Program-made: the position numbers and the translations under genes | Assembly: GCA_002308955.1 (NCBI GenBank) | Contig: DBWJ01000065.1 | Span: forward strand, 76,607-95,061 | Direction of reading: 5' to 3' | Source: Lachnoclostridium sp. UBA1241 | GTDB taxonomy: Bacteria > Bacillota > Clostridia > Lachnospirales > Lachnospiraceae | DNA length: 18,455 nucleotides | In this document: positions 6,958-14,938 of the stretch, piece by piece | Layout: the number at the start of each line of letters is the position of its first letter | How positions within the stretch are numbered: the first letter of the stretch is position 1 | Notes under the pieces: model-generated | What the model was told of the DNA's origin: nothing | Databases searched by the model: none | Seen by the model: the letters and a program-made list of their open reading frames with translations, nothing else

Positions 6958-7224
6958 TTATTTACGGATATCGAGCTTCTCAATCAGGCTACGGTAAGCG
7001 TTGATGTCCTTGGACTTGAGATAATCAAGGAGACCACGTCTCTGACCTACCATCTTGTAGAGACCACGTCTACTGTGGTTATCCTGCTTGTTGTTCTTCA
7101 GATGCTCTGTAAGCTCCTTAATCCGTGCGGTAAGGAGAGCTACCTGTACTTCGGTGGAACCGGTATCTTCCGGAGTCTTACCGAACTCGGCAACGATTGC
7201 TGCCTTTTGCTCTTTACTGATCAT
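6958..7224 (-). CDS. rpsO: Small ribosomal subunit protein uS15
   Basis: S15 is a primary 16S rRNA-binding protein of the 30S platform. The 88-residue product is the standard family length and has the family pattern: MISKEQKAAIVAEFG, DTGSTEVQVALLTARI, HLKNNKQDNHSRRGL and VGQRRGLLDYL. The ATG at 7224 is chosen because GGAGG lies 8 bases upstream; a longer in-frame reading from TTG at 7239 would begin inside that ribosome site and is rejected. It has its own consensus promoter directly after the rhomboid gene. It is followed by a hairpin and then the folate operon rather than by pnp, its frequent neighbour in Firmicutes. Confidence 0.98.
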   Translation of the reverse strand: MISKEQKAAIVAEFGKTPEDTGSTEVQVALLTARIKELTEHLKNNKQDNHSRRGLYKMVGQRRGLLDYLKSKDINAYRSLIEKLDIRK

Positions 7225-7308
7225 TGTTTTGTCCTCCAATTCGAATTTACGCCGTACCCTGAGTTCCGGTTGAGGAATCCAAAAACCAAGGGCCGGTCAA
7301 CGTGTGTT

Positions 7309-7337
7309 ACTATAGCATATAAAACGCGGTTTGTAAA
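7309..7337 (-). promoter_or_regulatory. Sigma-A type promoter of rpsO
   Basis: The minus strand reads TTTACA (7337-7332), a 17-base spacer, then TATAGT (7314-7309). This is close to the housekeeping consensus with ideal spacing. Transcription would start near 7302, giving a leader of about 78 bases before the rpsO ATG. The -35 box lies 10 bases past the rhomboid stop codon. Confidence 0.85.
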
Positions 7338-7347
7338 TAGTTATTTT

Positions 7348-8151
7348 CTAATAAGTTCGCTGGTCGCGGTAAGCAATGCAGGCGTATATGAAGAATATCA
7401 CGCAGCCGCAGATTAAGCCCCCCATGTGGCCTGCCATATCGACGCCCTCTTCGTACGAAAAGATTGAGGAAAGCGTACTGATCACAAGATATCCGATGAT
7501 CAGCCAGACCCATGTATTTCTCGAGATGTCCTTGTTTCCGAAACCGCCGAAGAACAACAGATAGATCACAAGTCCCGCGAACAAAGCGGCAATTGCTCCG
7601 GACGCGCCGAGGGAACGTACATCGTAGATTTCGTATTTTTCGGTATAGAAAAGGATTCTGACGGTACGGACGGTCGGCACAAAATGATGATAGATCATCG
7701 AAACAAGCGATGCGCACAGACCGCCGACAAAATAAAGGATCAGGTAACAGTTCCGGTACAGAACCCGTTCGAGAATGCATCCGCACAGGAAAAGAACGAG
7801 CATGTTACCGATCAGGTGGCCCCAGCTTCCGTGAAGAAACATACAGGTAACGAGCCGCCATACCTGGCCGTGCCCGATAACATCCGGCCAGCTGCATGCG
7901 CCCCAGTCGGAAATCTTGTCAACGAGGAAGAATCCGTCCCGATACTGCTGCTGGGACTGGATGTAGTATAGAATGACATTAATCGCTATCAGGATAAATG
8001 TCAGATAGCACTCCTTCAGCGAATCGGCCGTTCCGTGAAAGAATCCGTCATTCATCTGGTACTTACGTTTCATATCCTTGGTTACCGAAATATGGATGAC
8101 TTCATCGTTTTTGAACGAAGGATCATTGTCGAACCCGTTTCCGTTGTACAT
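7348..8151 (-). CDS. Rhomboid-family intramembrane serine protease
   Basis: Rhomboids cleave transmembrane substrates within the membrane using a Ser-His dyad. In this 267-residue protein the N-terminal 47 residues are polar, followed by about six or seven hydrophobic segments from residue 48 to 260. The family motifs are present: HGSWGHLIGN (107-116, with the conserved His112 and Asn116), GASG with nucleophile Ser184, and AGHMGG with catalytic His242. An active enzyme is therefore expected. The start overlaps the ribF stop by one base (TAATG), suggesting translational coupling, with GGGAGG 10 bases upstream. The substrate cannot be deduced. A rhomboid gene is not a standard member of this ribosome-linked cluster, so its place between ribF and rpsO is notable. 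It ends directly at the rpsO promoter with no terminator visible. Confidence 0.92.
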   Translation of the reverse strand: MYNGNGFDNDPSFKNDEVIHISVTKDMKRKYQMNDGFFHGTADSLKECYLTFILIAINVILYYIQSQQQYRDGFFLVDKISDWGACSWPDVIGHGQVWRLVTCMFLHGSWGHLIGNMLVLFLCGCILERVLYRNCYLILYFVGGLCASLVSMIYHHFVPTVRTVRILFYTEKYEIYDVRSLGASGAIAALFAGLVIYLLFFGGFGNKDISRNTWVWLIIGYLVISTLSSIFSYEEGVDMAGHMGGLICGCVIFFIYACIAYRDQRTY

Positions 8152-9080
8152 TAGGCGAATACCTCCCCCGTAGATTCAAAATAAGCTATGGCAGCCGCTT
8201 TGTCCCTTCCGATCTGTTCCGACAGCTCCGAAAGGGAGGAAAACTTCTGCTCTTCGCGTAGCATTTTCCTGAAGTATACCACAATATCCGTATAATAGTC
8301 AATATCATTTACTATTTCTTTGCATAAATGTGTTTCCACAACAACCTGAAGCTCATCGGTCACGGTAGGCTTCGTTCCCACGTTCGTAACCGAAGGGTAG
8401 ATATCTCTTCCGATTCTCGTGGTCGTCAAATACACCCCGTTCTTCGGAAGCAGCTTGCCGGAATCCGGATACAGATTAAGCGTCGGAAAATGCAACTCCG
8501 TCCCGAGCTTTCTACCCGGCTTCGTTCTTCCCGCTACGAAATAATACCCGCCGAGAAGTTCCGTTGCCTCTTCCGTCCTTCCCGCGCTTATAAGCGAACG
8601 GATATCGGTGCAGGATACGGCTCTTCCCTTTTCGGAAAGCTCAGTTTCCGACAGGATAAAGGCTTCGATTCCGAGTTCGTTGCAAAGCTTTCTGAGAATC
8701 TTCGTGTTGCCTTCCCGGTTTCTTCCGAAACGCCAGTTTTCACCGACATAGATTTGCTTTGCGTGACAACGGCCGCATAAATATCCTTCGATGAACTCCT
8801 TCGGGGTCATCCTTCGGATTTCATCGGTGAACGGAACGTTCAGGTACGCTTCAAGCCCTGCGTCCTCACAGATGATACGCTTCTCGCGCTTCGTGAACAG
8901 GTCCTTATGCTCGCCGTAGTGCATTCCGTCAAATGTGAGGATCGTCATCCGGAGTTCTCCGTGATTCTTCTTCATCTCGGAAAGAAGGGCGCGGTGACCG
9001 ATATGCAATCCGTCGAATTTGCCGAGCATAATTGCGCAGTCTGCGCCGTCGTATTCGGTTATGTCGTCAAAATAATACAT
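8151..9080 (-). CDS. ribF: Bifunctional riboflavin kinase / FMN adenylyltransferase (FAD synthetase)
   Basis: RibF phosphorylates riboflavin to FMN and adenylates FMN to FAD in the cytoplasm. The 309-residue product, standard for the family, has the nucleotidyltransferase motif GKFDGLHIGH (20-29), VGENWRFGRNREGN in the middle, and a VSCTDIR segment corresponding to the usual SSTxIR. The C-terminal riboflavin kinase domain (about 180-305) has GRKLGTELHFPTLNLYP, NGVY and VETHL. The ATG at 9080 follows GGGAGAAG. It begins 14 bases after truB and overlaps the rhomboid start by one base. The truB-ribF pair is the usual order in Firmicutes. No FMN riboswitch is visible; expression appears tied to the operon. 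Confidence 0.96.
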   Translation of the reverse strand: MYYFDDITEYDGADCAIMLGKFDGLHIGHRALLSEMKKNHGELRMTILTFDGMHYGEHKDLFTKREKRIICEDAGLEAYLNVPFTDEIRRMTPKEFIEGYLCGRCHAKQIYVGENWRFGRNREGNTKILRKLCNELGIEAFILSETELSEKGRAVSCTDIRSLISAGRTEEATELLGGYYFVAGRTKPGRKLGTELHFPTLNLYPDSGKLLPKNGVYLTTTRIGRDIYPSVTNVGTKPTVTDELQVVVETHLCKEIVNDIDYYTDIVVYFRKMLREEQKFSSLSELSEQIGRDKAAAIAYFESTGEVFA

Positions 9081-9094
9081 AACTTCTCCCGTTT

Positions 9095-9985
9095 CTAGGA
9101 TTCAAAAAACATCTTAACCGGCTTATAAACCGGGCTTTTACGTTCATATAAAGCAAAGAACGTGTTGTCCATATAGACGCGGACCGTTTCCGTCGGGTTT
9201 TCGGGAAGAATCAGATGTTCAGTGGAAAGAGGGTTTCCGTTTGTAAGATACTTTCTCCCCTCTTCTGTTATATCCGCTCTTGAATACTCCGTAAACACCG
9301 AATCAGTCGGTTTGATGACCTCATCAAGTCTTCCGCTGTCACGATACTGTTCCGCTTCTGTCAGGGTTACCGCATCCGTTAAGGTGAATTCCCCGGAAGC
9401 GTCTCTTCTTAAGCTTGACATACAGGCGCCGCAGCCGAGCGCTTCCCCGATATCGTTACAGAGCGTACGGATATAAGTTCCCTTGGAGCAGGTTACCTGC
9501 ATCGTAAAGGTTCCTTCTTCGGGATTGAAATCCGTAACGGTAATCGAACCGATGCGGACGCGTTTCACCGGTCTTTCCACGGTTTTTCCCTGTCTTGCAA
9601 GGTCTACAAGCTTCTGCCCGTTCACTTTTCTGGCGGAATACATGGGTGTCAGCTGGTCAATCTCCCCGAGGAAACGGGTTACGGCATTAAGAAGCTGGTC
9701 TTCCGTCACATTTGCTGGCGCTTCGGATAAAACAGTTCCGGTAATGTCCTGGGTATCGGTTGTTACACCGAGCTTCACGCCTGCCGTATAGACCTTTGCG
9801 CGGTCCATCAGCAAATCGCATACCTTCGTTGCGTTACCGATGCAGACCGGAAGAACGCCGGTCGCGTCCGGGTCAAGCGTGCCGGTATGACCGATTTTTT
9901 TGATATGCAAAATACCCCTCAACTTCGCAACCACGTCGTGAGAGGTATAGCCTTTTTCTTTGTTGATTATAAGAATTCCGTTCAT
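9095..9985 (-). CDS. truB: tRNA pseudouridine-55 synthase
   Basis: TruB converts U55 of the tRNA T-loop to pseudouridine. The 296-residue protein has the catalytic motif GHTGTLDPDATGVLP with nucleophile Asp38, the KVGxxTDTxDxxG-like KLGVTTDTQDITG, the conserved Tyr in PMYSARKVNG, and CSKGTYIRTLCNDIG. A C-terminal PUA-like segment (about 235-296) is present. The ATG at 9985 lies one base after the nrnA stop. No clear Shine-Dalgarno precedes it, so translation is probably coupled to nrnA. The order rbfA-nrnA-truB-ribF is well known in low-GC Gram-positives. Confidence 0.97.
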   Translation of the reverse strand: MNGILIINKEKGYTSHDVVAKLRGILHIKKIGHTGTLDPDATGVLPVCIGNATKVCDLLMDRAKVYTAGVKLGVTTDTQDITGTVLSEAPANVTEDQLLNAVTRFLGEIDQLTPMYSARKVNGQKLVDLARQGKTVERPVKRVRIGSITVTDFNPEEGTFTMQVTCSKGTYIRTLCNDIGEALGCGACMSSLRRDASGEFTLTDAVTLTEAEQYRDSGRLDEVIKPTDSVFTEYSRADITEEGRKYLTNGNPLSTEHLILPENPTETVRVYMDNTFFALYERKSPVYKPVKMFFES

Positions 9986-9986
9986 A

Positions 9987-10940
9987 TCAAAACTGTAACA
10001 TGATCAGCGCGTAAAGCTGCGTCAGAAGTTCGTTCAGGCTTCCGGCAGCGGTAAATCCGGCCGCCATCTTATGGCCGCCCCCGCCGAAACCGGCAGAGAT
10101 GTTGGCAACGTCAACCTTACCGTTGCTTCTTAAGCTGAACTTATACATTTCGGGAAGGTCTTCCCGTACAAAAACCGCAACCTCAACGCCTTCGGTGGTA
10201 CGAAGCTCGCTGACAATGCCTTCGGTGTCGTTGATCTTCGCTCCGATGGACTTCATGTCGGCAAGCGTAAGAACCGTAACGATTACCTTACCACCGAGCT
10301 CGAGTTCCGCTTTATCAAGCGCAAGACCTAAAGCCTTCAGCTGTGAGAAGGTCTTCATGTAGAACGAACGGTCCACGAGGGTTGCAGTATCGATTCCCTT
10401 ACTCATCAGATAGCCTACGGTGCACATCGTCTTCTCAGAGGTGCAGCTGTACTTGAACACACCGGTATCATGAAGAATGCCGATGTAAAGCGCTTCCGCG
10501 ATCGGAAGGTCGATTGCAGCGCGTCTCAGGTGACCGAACAGGACCTCACAGGTGGAGCTTGCCGAAGCATCGACGAAATTCACATCCGCGAACTCGGTGT
10601 TCGTGATATGATGGTCAAATGCGACGGTGCGCTTTGCAGCGCGGAATATGTCTTCACATTTGCCGAGGCGGTCAATGCTGCCGCAGTCAAGGCTTATGAA
10701 CAGATCATAGGGTTCCTCCGGCACCTGAAAAGACGTATCCACGTCTGCAAGACCGGAAAGCATGGAAAAGCTTCCGGAGATGTTCTCCAGATACGGATGA
10801 ATCGTAACATTCTTTAATACGCTCTTCAGGTACAGATAACAGCCGAGCACGGAGCCGACACAGTCTCCGTCGGGATGAACGTGTCCGGCGATTCCGATGG
10901 TTCCGGCGTCTCTTACGATATCTTCCAGGAACTCATTCAT
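9987..10940 (-). CDS. nrnA: DHH/DHHA1 phosphoesterase, NrnA-type oligoribonuclease / pAp phosphatase
   Basis: NrnA degrades short oligoribonucleotides left by RNA decay and can dephosphorylate pAp. The 317-residue product has the DHH metal-binding motifs: HPDGD (22-26), Asp85 in LDCGS, DHH (109-111) and HDTG (157-160). The DHHA1 domain ends with FGGGGHKMAAG (285-295). I start it at the ATG at 10940, which overlaps the end of rbfA by 8 bases and has GGAGGAG about 10 bases upstream. A 13-residue longer form would begin inside rbfA with basic, non-family sequence and is rejected. In Bacillus the assignment would be NrnA; here the exact substrate preference is inferred from family and context. 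Confidence 0.93.
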   Translation of the reverse strand: MNEFLEDIVRDAGTIGIAGHVHPDGDCVGSVLGCYLYLKSVLKNVTIHPYLENISGSFSMLSGLADVDTSFQVPEEPYDLFISLDCGSIDRLGKCEDIFRAAKRTVAFDHHITNTEFADVNFVDASASSTCEVLFGHLRRAAIDLPIAEALYIGILHDTGVFKYSCTSEKTMCTVGYLMSKGIDTATLVDRSFYMKTFSQLKALGLALDKAELELGGKVIVTVLTLADMKSIGAKINDTEGIVSELRTTEGVEVAVFVREDLPEMYKFSLRSNGKVDVANISAGFGGGGHKMAAGFTAAGSLNELLTQLYALIMLQF

Positions 10941-11310
10941 TCTCCTCACGCTCCTCCTCGGGCTTATGAAGACTGGCAATCAGTTCATTCATGTGCATGC
11001 CGTACTCAAGCGATTCGTCAAGACAGAACCTAAGTTCCGGCGTATTACGAAGGTTCAGCGTTTTAGCAAGACCGGAACGAAGGAACGGAGCGGCGCTCTT
11101 AAGCCCCTTGATCGTATCCTTCTTCACGTTCTCATCGCCGAGTACGCTGATATAAACCTTTGCGGACTTGAGATCCGGGGCTACCTCCACGTCCGAAACG
11201 CTGGTCATGGGGGCAATCCGCGGATCCTTCACCTCAAGAAGAATCAGATTGCTTAAAACCTTCTGGACTTCCTGATTGATTCTTGTGTTTTTAATACTGT
11301 TTTTCTTCAA
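10933..11310 (-). CDS. rbfA: 30S ribosome-binding factor A
   Basis: RbfA is a KH-like factor that binds the immature 30S subunit and helps 16S rRNA 5'-end maturation. The 125-residue product has the family features INQEVQKVLSNLI, VKDPRIAPMTSVSDVEVAPDL, AKVYISVLGDE and the C-terminal LRFCLDESLEYGMHMNELI. The start is TTG at 11310, following GAGGG with 8-base spacing; no nearby ATG is available. It lies 14 bases after infB and overlaps nrnA by 8 bases. The acidic tail EEEREENE is within the overlap. Confidence 0.97.
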   Translation of the reverse strand: MKKNSIKNTRINQEVQKVLSNLILLEVKDPRIAPMTSVSDVEVAPDLKSAKVYISVLGDENVKKDTIKGLKSAAPFLRSGLAKTLNLRNTPELRFCLDESLEYGMHMNELIASLHKPEEEREENE

Positions 11311-11324
11311 ATCAAATTCCCTCT

Positions 11325-14300
11325 TTACTTACGGGGTACTTCCTGCATGATGTACACTTCTACCTGGTCCTCTTCCTGAATGTCGTTGAACTTCTCGAAA
11401 AGAATACCGCACTCATAACCTGCGGCAACTTCCTTCGCGTCATCCTTCATACGCTTCAGGGATGCAATGTTACCGTCGAAAATCTGCTCTCCGTTACGGG
11501 TAATGCGTGCCTTGCTGTTCCTCGTTACCTTACCGTCAAGGATATAGGAACCTGCAATCGAACCGACATTGCTCGCCTTGAAAATCTGACGGATCTCGGC
11601 ATGGCCGATAACAACTTCTTCGTAAATCGGATCCAGCATACCCTTCATCGCAAGCTCGATATCGTCGATTGCGTTGTAGATAACGGAATACAGACGGATG
11701 TCCACATTCTCGCGCTCCGCGGTGTCGGCAGCGGTTGCATCGGGCTTAACGTTGAAACCGATAATGATGGCATTACTTGCGCTTGCAAGAATAACATCGG
11801 ACTCGTTGATGTTTCCGGCTCCGCCGTGGATACAGCGAACGGCAACCTCATCGTTAGAAAGCTTCGTAAGGGACTGCTTAACCGCCTCAACGGAACCTGC
11901 CACGTCGGCCTTAACGATGATATTCAGTTCCTTTACATTGCCGGCCTTAATCTGATCAAACAGACCTTCCAGAGACAGCTTGGATTTGGTCTCCTGAATG
12001 AGCTGCTCCTTATGCTGCGCGATGAAAGCGTCGGCAATTTCTCTCGCTTCCTTCTCGGTTCCGGTTACAACAAGCGTGTCGCCTGCGTTCGGAACGCTGT
12101 TTAAACCGAGAATCTCAACCGGAGTCGAAGGCTTCGCTTCGGTAACTTTCTGGCCCTTATCGTTGATCATGGCACGGATCTTACCGAAGGAAGAACCGAT
12201 TGCCACATTCTCACCGACATGAAGCGTACCCTTCTGAACGAGAACCGTCGCAACGGGACCGCGGCCCTTATCAAGTTTTGCTTCGATTACGATACCTCTT
12301 GCCTTACGGTTCGGGTTGGCACGAAGCTCCTGAACCTCTGCGGTAAGAAGAATCATCTCAAGAAGGCTCTGGATGCCTTCTCCGGTCTTGGCGGATACGG
12401 GAACCGTAACGATATCACCGCCCCAGGACTCGGATACAAGGCCCTGATCGGACAGTTCGGAAAGAACACGGTCCGGATTGGCTCCTTCCTTATCCATCTT
12501 GTTGATGGCAACGACAATCGGAACATTAGCAGCCTTCGCATGGTTGATCGCTTCGATGGTCTGCGGCATTACGCCGTCGTCCGCCGCAACAACCAGAACG
12601 GCAATATCGGTCGCCATGGCACCGCGCATACGCATTGCGGTGAAGGCTTCATGACCGGGAGTATCGAGAAATGTGATAAGCTCCCCGTTGATCTCAATCT
12701 GGTATGCACCGATATGCTGGGTGATACCGCCGGCCTCACGGGCCGTAACATTGGTCGAACGGATCTTATCGAGGATGGAAGTCTTACCGTGGTCAACGTG
12801 ACCCATTACGCAGACAACCGGAGGACGCTTCACGAGGGTATCCTCGTTATCCTCGGTGTCACGCATCAGCTCTTCCACCTTATCAATTACCTGCTCCTTC
12901 TCGACGATGCAGTTGTAGTCGAGAGCAAGCAGCTCGGCCTCCTCGAAGGGAAGCTCGGTATTTACGTTACAGATCTTACCGGAAAGGAACAGCTTCTTAA
13001 CGATGGCGGCCGCATTCTGCTTCATCTTATCGGCAAGCTCCTTGATCGTGATAACCTCGGGAATCACGATGGTCTTAACCTCATCCGGATCTTCCTTCTT
13101 AACGGGAATCGGCTCGGGCTTAATAAACGCGCCTCTGCGGTCTTCCTTCTTCGCCTTAACACCCTTCCGTCCGATTTCCTGATCCTTATCAAGATTACGG
13201 TTCTTGTTCCGGTCGCGGTTCTTGTTGTTATAGGAATCGGCGCGATGCTCCTTGTTGATATCCTTTGCGAAATCGGTCTTCAAAGAGCCGCTGTCCTTAC
13301 GGTTGTCGTTCTTTCTGGTAAAGGTCCGGCGGGTATCGCTGTCCTTATCCTTGTCAAATCCGGCATTGCGGTCAAATCCGCCCTTACCGAAGTTGTCGCG
13401 TCCCTGACCGAAGCCCTGGCCGCCGCGGTTGAAACTGCCCTGCTGACCGTCTCTGGGTCCTCTGTTGAAACCGCCCTGTTGACCGTCTCTCGGGCCTCTG
13501 TTGAATCCACCCTGTTGTCCGTCACGAGGTCCGCGGTTGAAACCACCCTGCTGACCGTCTCTGGGAGCATGGTTGTAGCCGCCCTGCTGACCGTCACGGG
13601 GAGCACGGTTGTAGCCGCCCTGCTGACCGTCACGAGGCGCACGGTTATATCCGCCCTGCTGGCCGTCTCTTGTACGGGTCTGCGCATTGGGCTTCGTCTG
13701 AAGATCTTTCTCGGAAGTGATCAACTTGCCGGTTGCGGGATTTACACGTTCCTTTACAACAGGCATCTTCGGTGCCTCAGGCTTAACGACCTTCTCGGGA
13801 GCGGGTTCTTCCGTCTTGGCGGGTGCCGCAGGCTCGGTTTCTTTAGCTTCGTTAGCCTTCTTCGTCTCCTTTGCCGGAGCTTCCTTAGCCGGCTCTTCCT
13901 GAGCCTTCTCGGGTTTCTCCTTCTTCGTAGCGAGACGTACAAGACGTCCCTCTTTGTTATACGAATAGACGGCATTGATAATATTGCCGTTCTCATCCTT
14001 CTCGGGTTTAATGCGGAATCCGTTCTTGTCAAGCGGAAGCTTCTTCAGATTGCCGTCTTCGTCGAAAACGGGTCCGGTGATCGGAAGCGGATTTCCGTCT
14101 GCGTCCTTCGTGCGGACAAGGGTTCCGTCCTTATAGAACAGTTTGCTGCTCTTTGCGGATTCCTTCGGCTCGGTATGCTTGATCTTGCGCTTACCGAAGA
14201 AGCTTTCCGCAATCGCGATGGCATTTTCGTCGACAAGGCTCGTTACGCTCTTCGCGTCAACGCCCTTCTCTCTGAGATATGACATCAGGTCATTATTCTT

Positions 14301-14345
14301 GATGCCCAGCTCTCTGGCCAGTTCATTGACCTTGATATTTGCCAT
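11325..14345 (-). CDS. infB: Translation initiation factor IF-2, long form with repeat-rich N-terminus
   Basis: IF2 is the GTPase that brings initiator tRNA to the ribosome and promotes subunit joining. The product is 1006 residues; Bacillus IF2 is near 716, so the extra length is in the N-terminal region. In order: an IF2N module (1-50); a segment with six spaced D/N-x-x-G units (about 70-135); a Lys/Glu/Ala/Pro-rich stretch (140-200); seven 12-residue Gly/Gln/Arg repeats (227-310); a charged low-complexity linker (310-420); a second IF2N module (about 428-480); then the G domain with GHVDHGKT (515-522), GGITQHIG (539-546), DTPGHEAF (561-568), NKMD (615-618) and SAK (651-653), followed by domains II-IV to the end. 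The ATG at 14345 follows GGAGG with 7-base spacing. The gene sits in the nusA-infB-rbfA operon. Confidence 0.98.
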   Translation of the reverse strand: MANIKVNELARELGIKNNDLMSYLREKGVDAKSVTSLVDENAIAIAESFFGKRKIKHTEPKESAKSSKLFYKDGTLVRTKDADGNPLPITGPVFDEDGNLKKLPLDKNGFRIKPEKDENGNIINAVYSYNKEGRLVRLATKKEKPEKAQEEPAKEAPAKETKKANEAKETEPAAPAKTEEPAPEKVVKPEAPKMPVVKERVNPATGKLITSEKDLQTKPNAQTRTRDGQQGGYNRAPRDGQQGGYNRAPRDGQQGGYNHAPRDGQQGGFNRGPRDGQQGGFNRGPRDGQQGGFNRGPRDGQQGSFNRGGQGFGQGRDNFGKGGFDRNAGFDKDKDSDTRRTFTRKNDNRKDSGSLKTDFAKDINKEHRADSYNNKNRDRNKNRNLDKDQEIGRKGVKAKKEDRRGAFIKPEPIPVKKEDPDEVKTIVIPEVITIKELADKMKQNAAAIVKKLFLSGKICNVNTELPFEEAELLALDYNCIVEKEQVIDKVEELMRDTEDNEDTLVKRPPVVCVMGHVDHGKTSILDKIRSTNVTAREAGGITQHIGAYQIEINGELITFLDTPGHEAFTAMRMRGAMATDIAVLVVAADDGVMPQTIEAINHAKAANVPIVVAINKMDKEGANPDRVLSELSDQGLVSESWGGDIVTVPVSAKTGEGIQSLLEMILLTAEVQELRANPNRKARGIVIEAKLDKGRGPVATVLVQKGTLHVGENVAIGSSFGKIRAMINDKGQKVTEAKPSTPVEILGLNSVPNAGDTLVVTGTEKEAREIADAFIAQHKEQLIQETKSKLSLEGLFDQIKAGNVKELNIIVKADVAGSVEAVKQSLTKLSNDEVAVRCIHGGAGNINESDVILASASNAIIIGFNVKPDATAADTAERENVDIRLYSVIYNAIDDIELAMKGMLDPIYEEVVIGHAEIRQIFKASNVGSIAGSYILDGKVTRNSKARITRNGEQIFDGNIASLKRMKDDAKEVAAGYECGILFEKFNDIQEEDQVEVYIMQEVPRK
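13416..13667 (-). repeat. Seven tandem 36-bp repeats inside infB encoding a 12-residue Gly/Gln/Arg-rich unit
   Basis: The units read DGQQGGYNRAPR (twice), DGQQGGYNHAPR, DGQQGGFNRGPR (three times) and DGQQGSFNRGGQ, residues 227-310 of IF2. The copies differ at synonymous sites as well as in the Tyr-to-Phe and Ala-to-Gly switch, so the array is not freshly expanded throughout. The composition (Gly, Gln, Asn, Arg with an aromatic in each unit) resembles RGG/FG-type disordered RNA-binding segments. Confidence 0.95.
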
Positions 14346-14368
14346 TCATTTACCTCCAAATATGTGAA

Positions 14369-14668
14369 TTAGTGAATCAAAGATACGATTTTCTGTGCAA
14401 TCCCCGGATCCGTAATGCAGACGGCGGACCTTTGCCCGCTGCCGATTGCCTTTCCGAGGCTTTCCTTTGTTCCGTATACCACAAGCGGAACCTTGTAATA
14501 GTTCGTGCTGTCGGTCAGATTTTTCGAAGAATTCTTCGCGGCGTCGGATGCCAGGATTAAAAGACAGGCTTTGCCCTTCCTTACGGCGTCCTCACAGAGA
14601 GTTTCGCCGGAGGTGAGCTTGCCGGCCTTACGCGCCAGACCGATCATCGAAAGAATACGGTCAGTCAA
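14369..14668 (-). CDS. ylxQ: L7Ae/L30e-family RNA-binding protein (YlxQ type)
   Basis: This small protein of the L7Ae/L30e/S12e/Gadd45 superfamily is expected to bind kink-turn-like RNA. The 99-residue product has the family N-terminus ILSMIGLARKAGKLTSGE, then LLILASDAAKNSSKNL and the strand VPLVVYGTKESLGKAIG. The start is TTG at 14668, overlapping the ylxR end by 8 bases, with AAAAGGAG about 10 bases upstream; the next in-frame ATG would remove part of the first helix. The nusA-ylxR-ylxQ-infB order is conserved in Firmicutes. The cellular role is not well established. Confidence 0.92.
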   Translation of the reverse strand: MTDRILSMIGLARKAGKLTSGETLCEDAVRKGKACLLILASDAAKNSSKNLTDSTNYYKVPLVVYGTKESLGKAIGSGQRSAVCITDPGIAQKIVSLIH

Positions 14669-14933
14669 CCTTGGTCATCTCCTTTTCAAGCCGTTCGTAG
14701 ATCTCTTCGGAAAATGTGACACCCAATGACCGTTCAATCGCGTGGCTCTTCTTTGCCTTTTGGAAGCATTCCATGCTGTCGCAAAGATAAGCGCCGCGGC
14801 CGTTCTTCTTACCGGTCTTGTCAATCTCGACGGTGTCCTCCGGGGTATGCAGCACACGGATCAGCTCCTTCTTTGCTTTGAGCTCTCCGCATCCCGTACA
14901 TTTCCGCATCGGAATCTTTCTGGTCTTCGGCAT
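14661..14933 (-). CDS. ylxR: YlxR / RnpM family RNA-binding protein (DUF448)
   Basis: YlxR proteins are small nucleic-acid-binding proteins; the Bacillus member has been described as a modulator of RNase P and named RnpM. The 90-residue product has the family signature MRKCTGC (9-15), KKELIRVLHTPE, and NGRGAYLC with a conserved Arg-Gly-Ala-Tyr motif, followed by the helical segment FQKAKKSHAIERSLG. The ATG at 14933 lies 5 bases after the nusA stop, with GAAGGGTAGG just upstream, and the 3' end overlaps ylxQ by 8 bases. The gene position agrees with the standard nusA operon. Confidence 0.96.
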   Translation of the reverse strand: MPKTRKIPMRKCTGCGELKAKKELIRVLHTPEDTVEIDKTGKKNGRGAYLCDSMECFQKAKKSHAIERSLGVTFSEEIYERLEKEMTKVD

Positions 14934-14938
14934 AGTAC

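Noticed and set aside
10941..10979. N-terminal extension of the DHH phosphoesterase
   Set aside because: The 13 added residues are basic, overlap rbfA further and have no family counterpart; the ATG at 10940 has a ribosome site.
13416..13667. Regular 36-bp repeats that might suggest a CRISPR array
   Set aside because: The units are directly adjacent with no unique spacers, remain in frame with infB, and vary at synonymous sites, so they are coding repeats.
12219..14282. A 687-codon open frame on the plus strand
   Set aside because: It lies wholly antisense to infB, has low-complexity translation mirroring the repeats, and lacks any family motif. It is a shadow of codon bias in infB.
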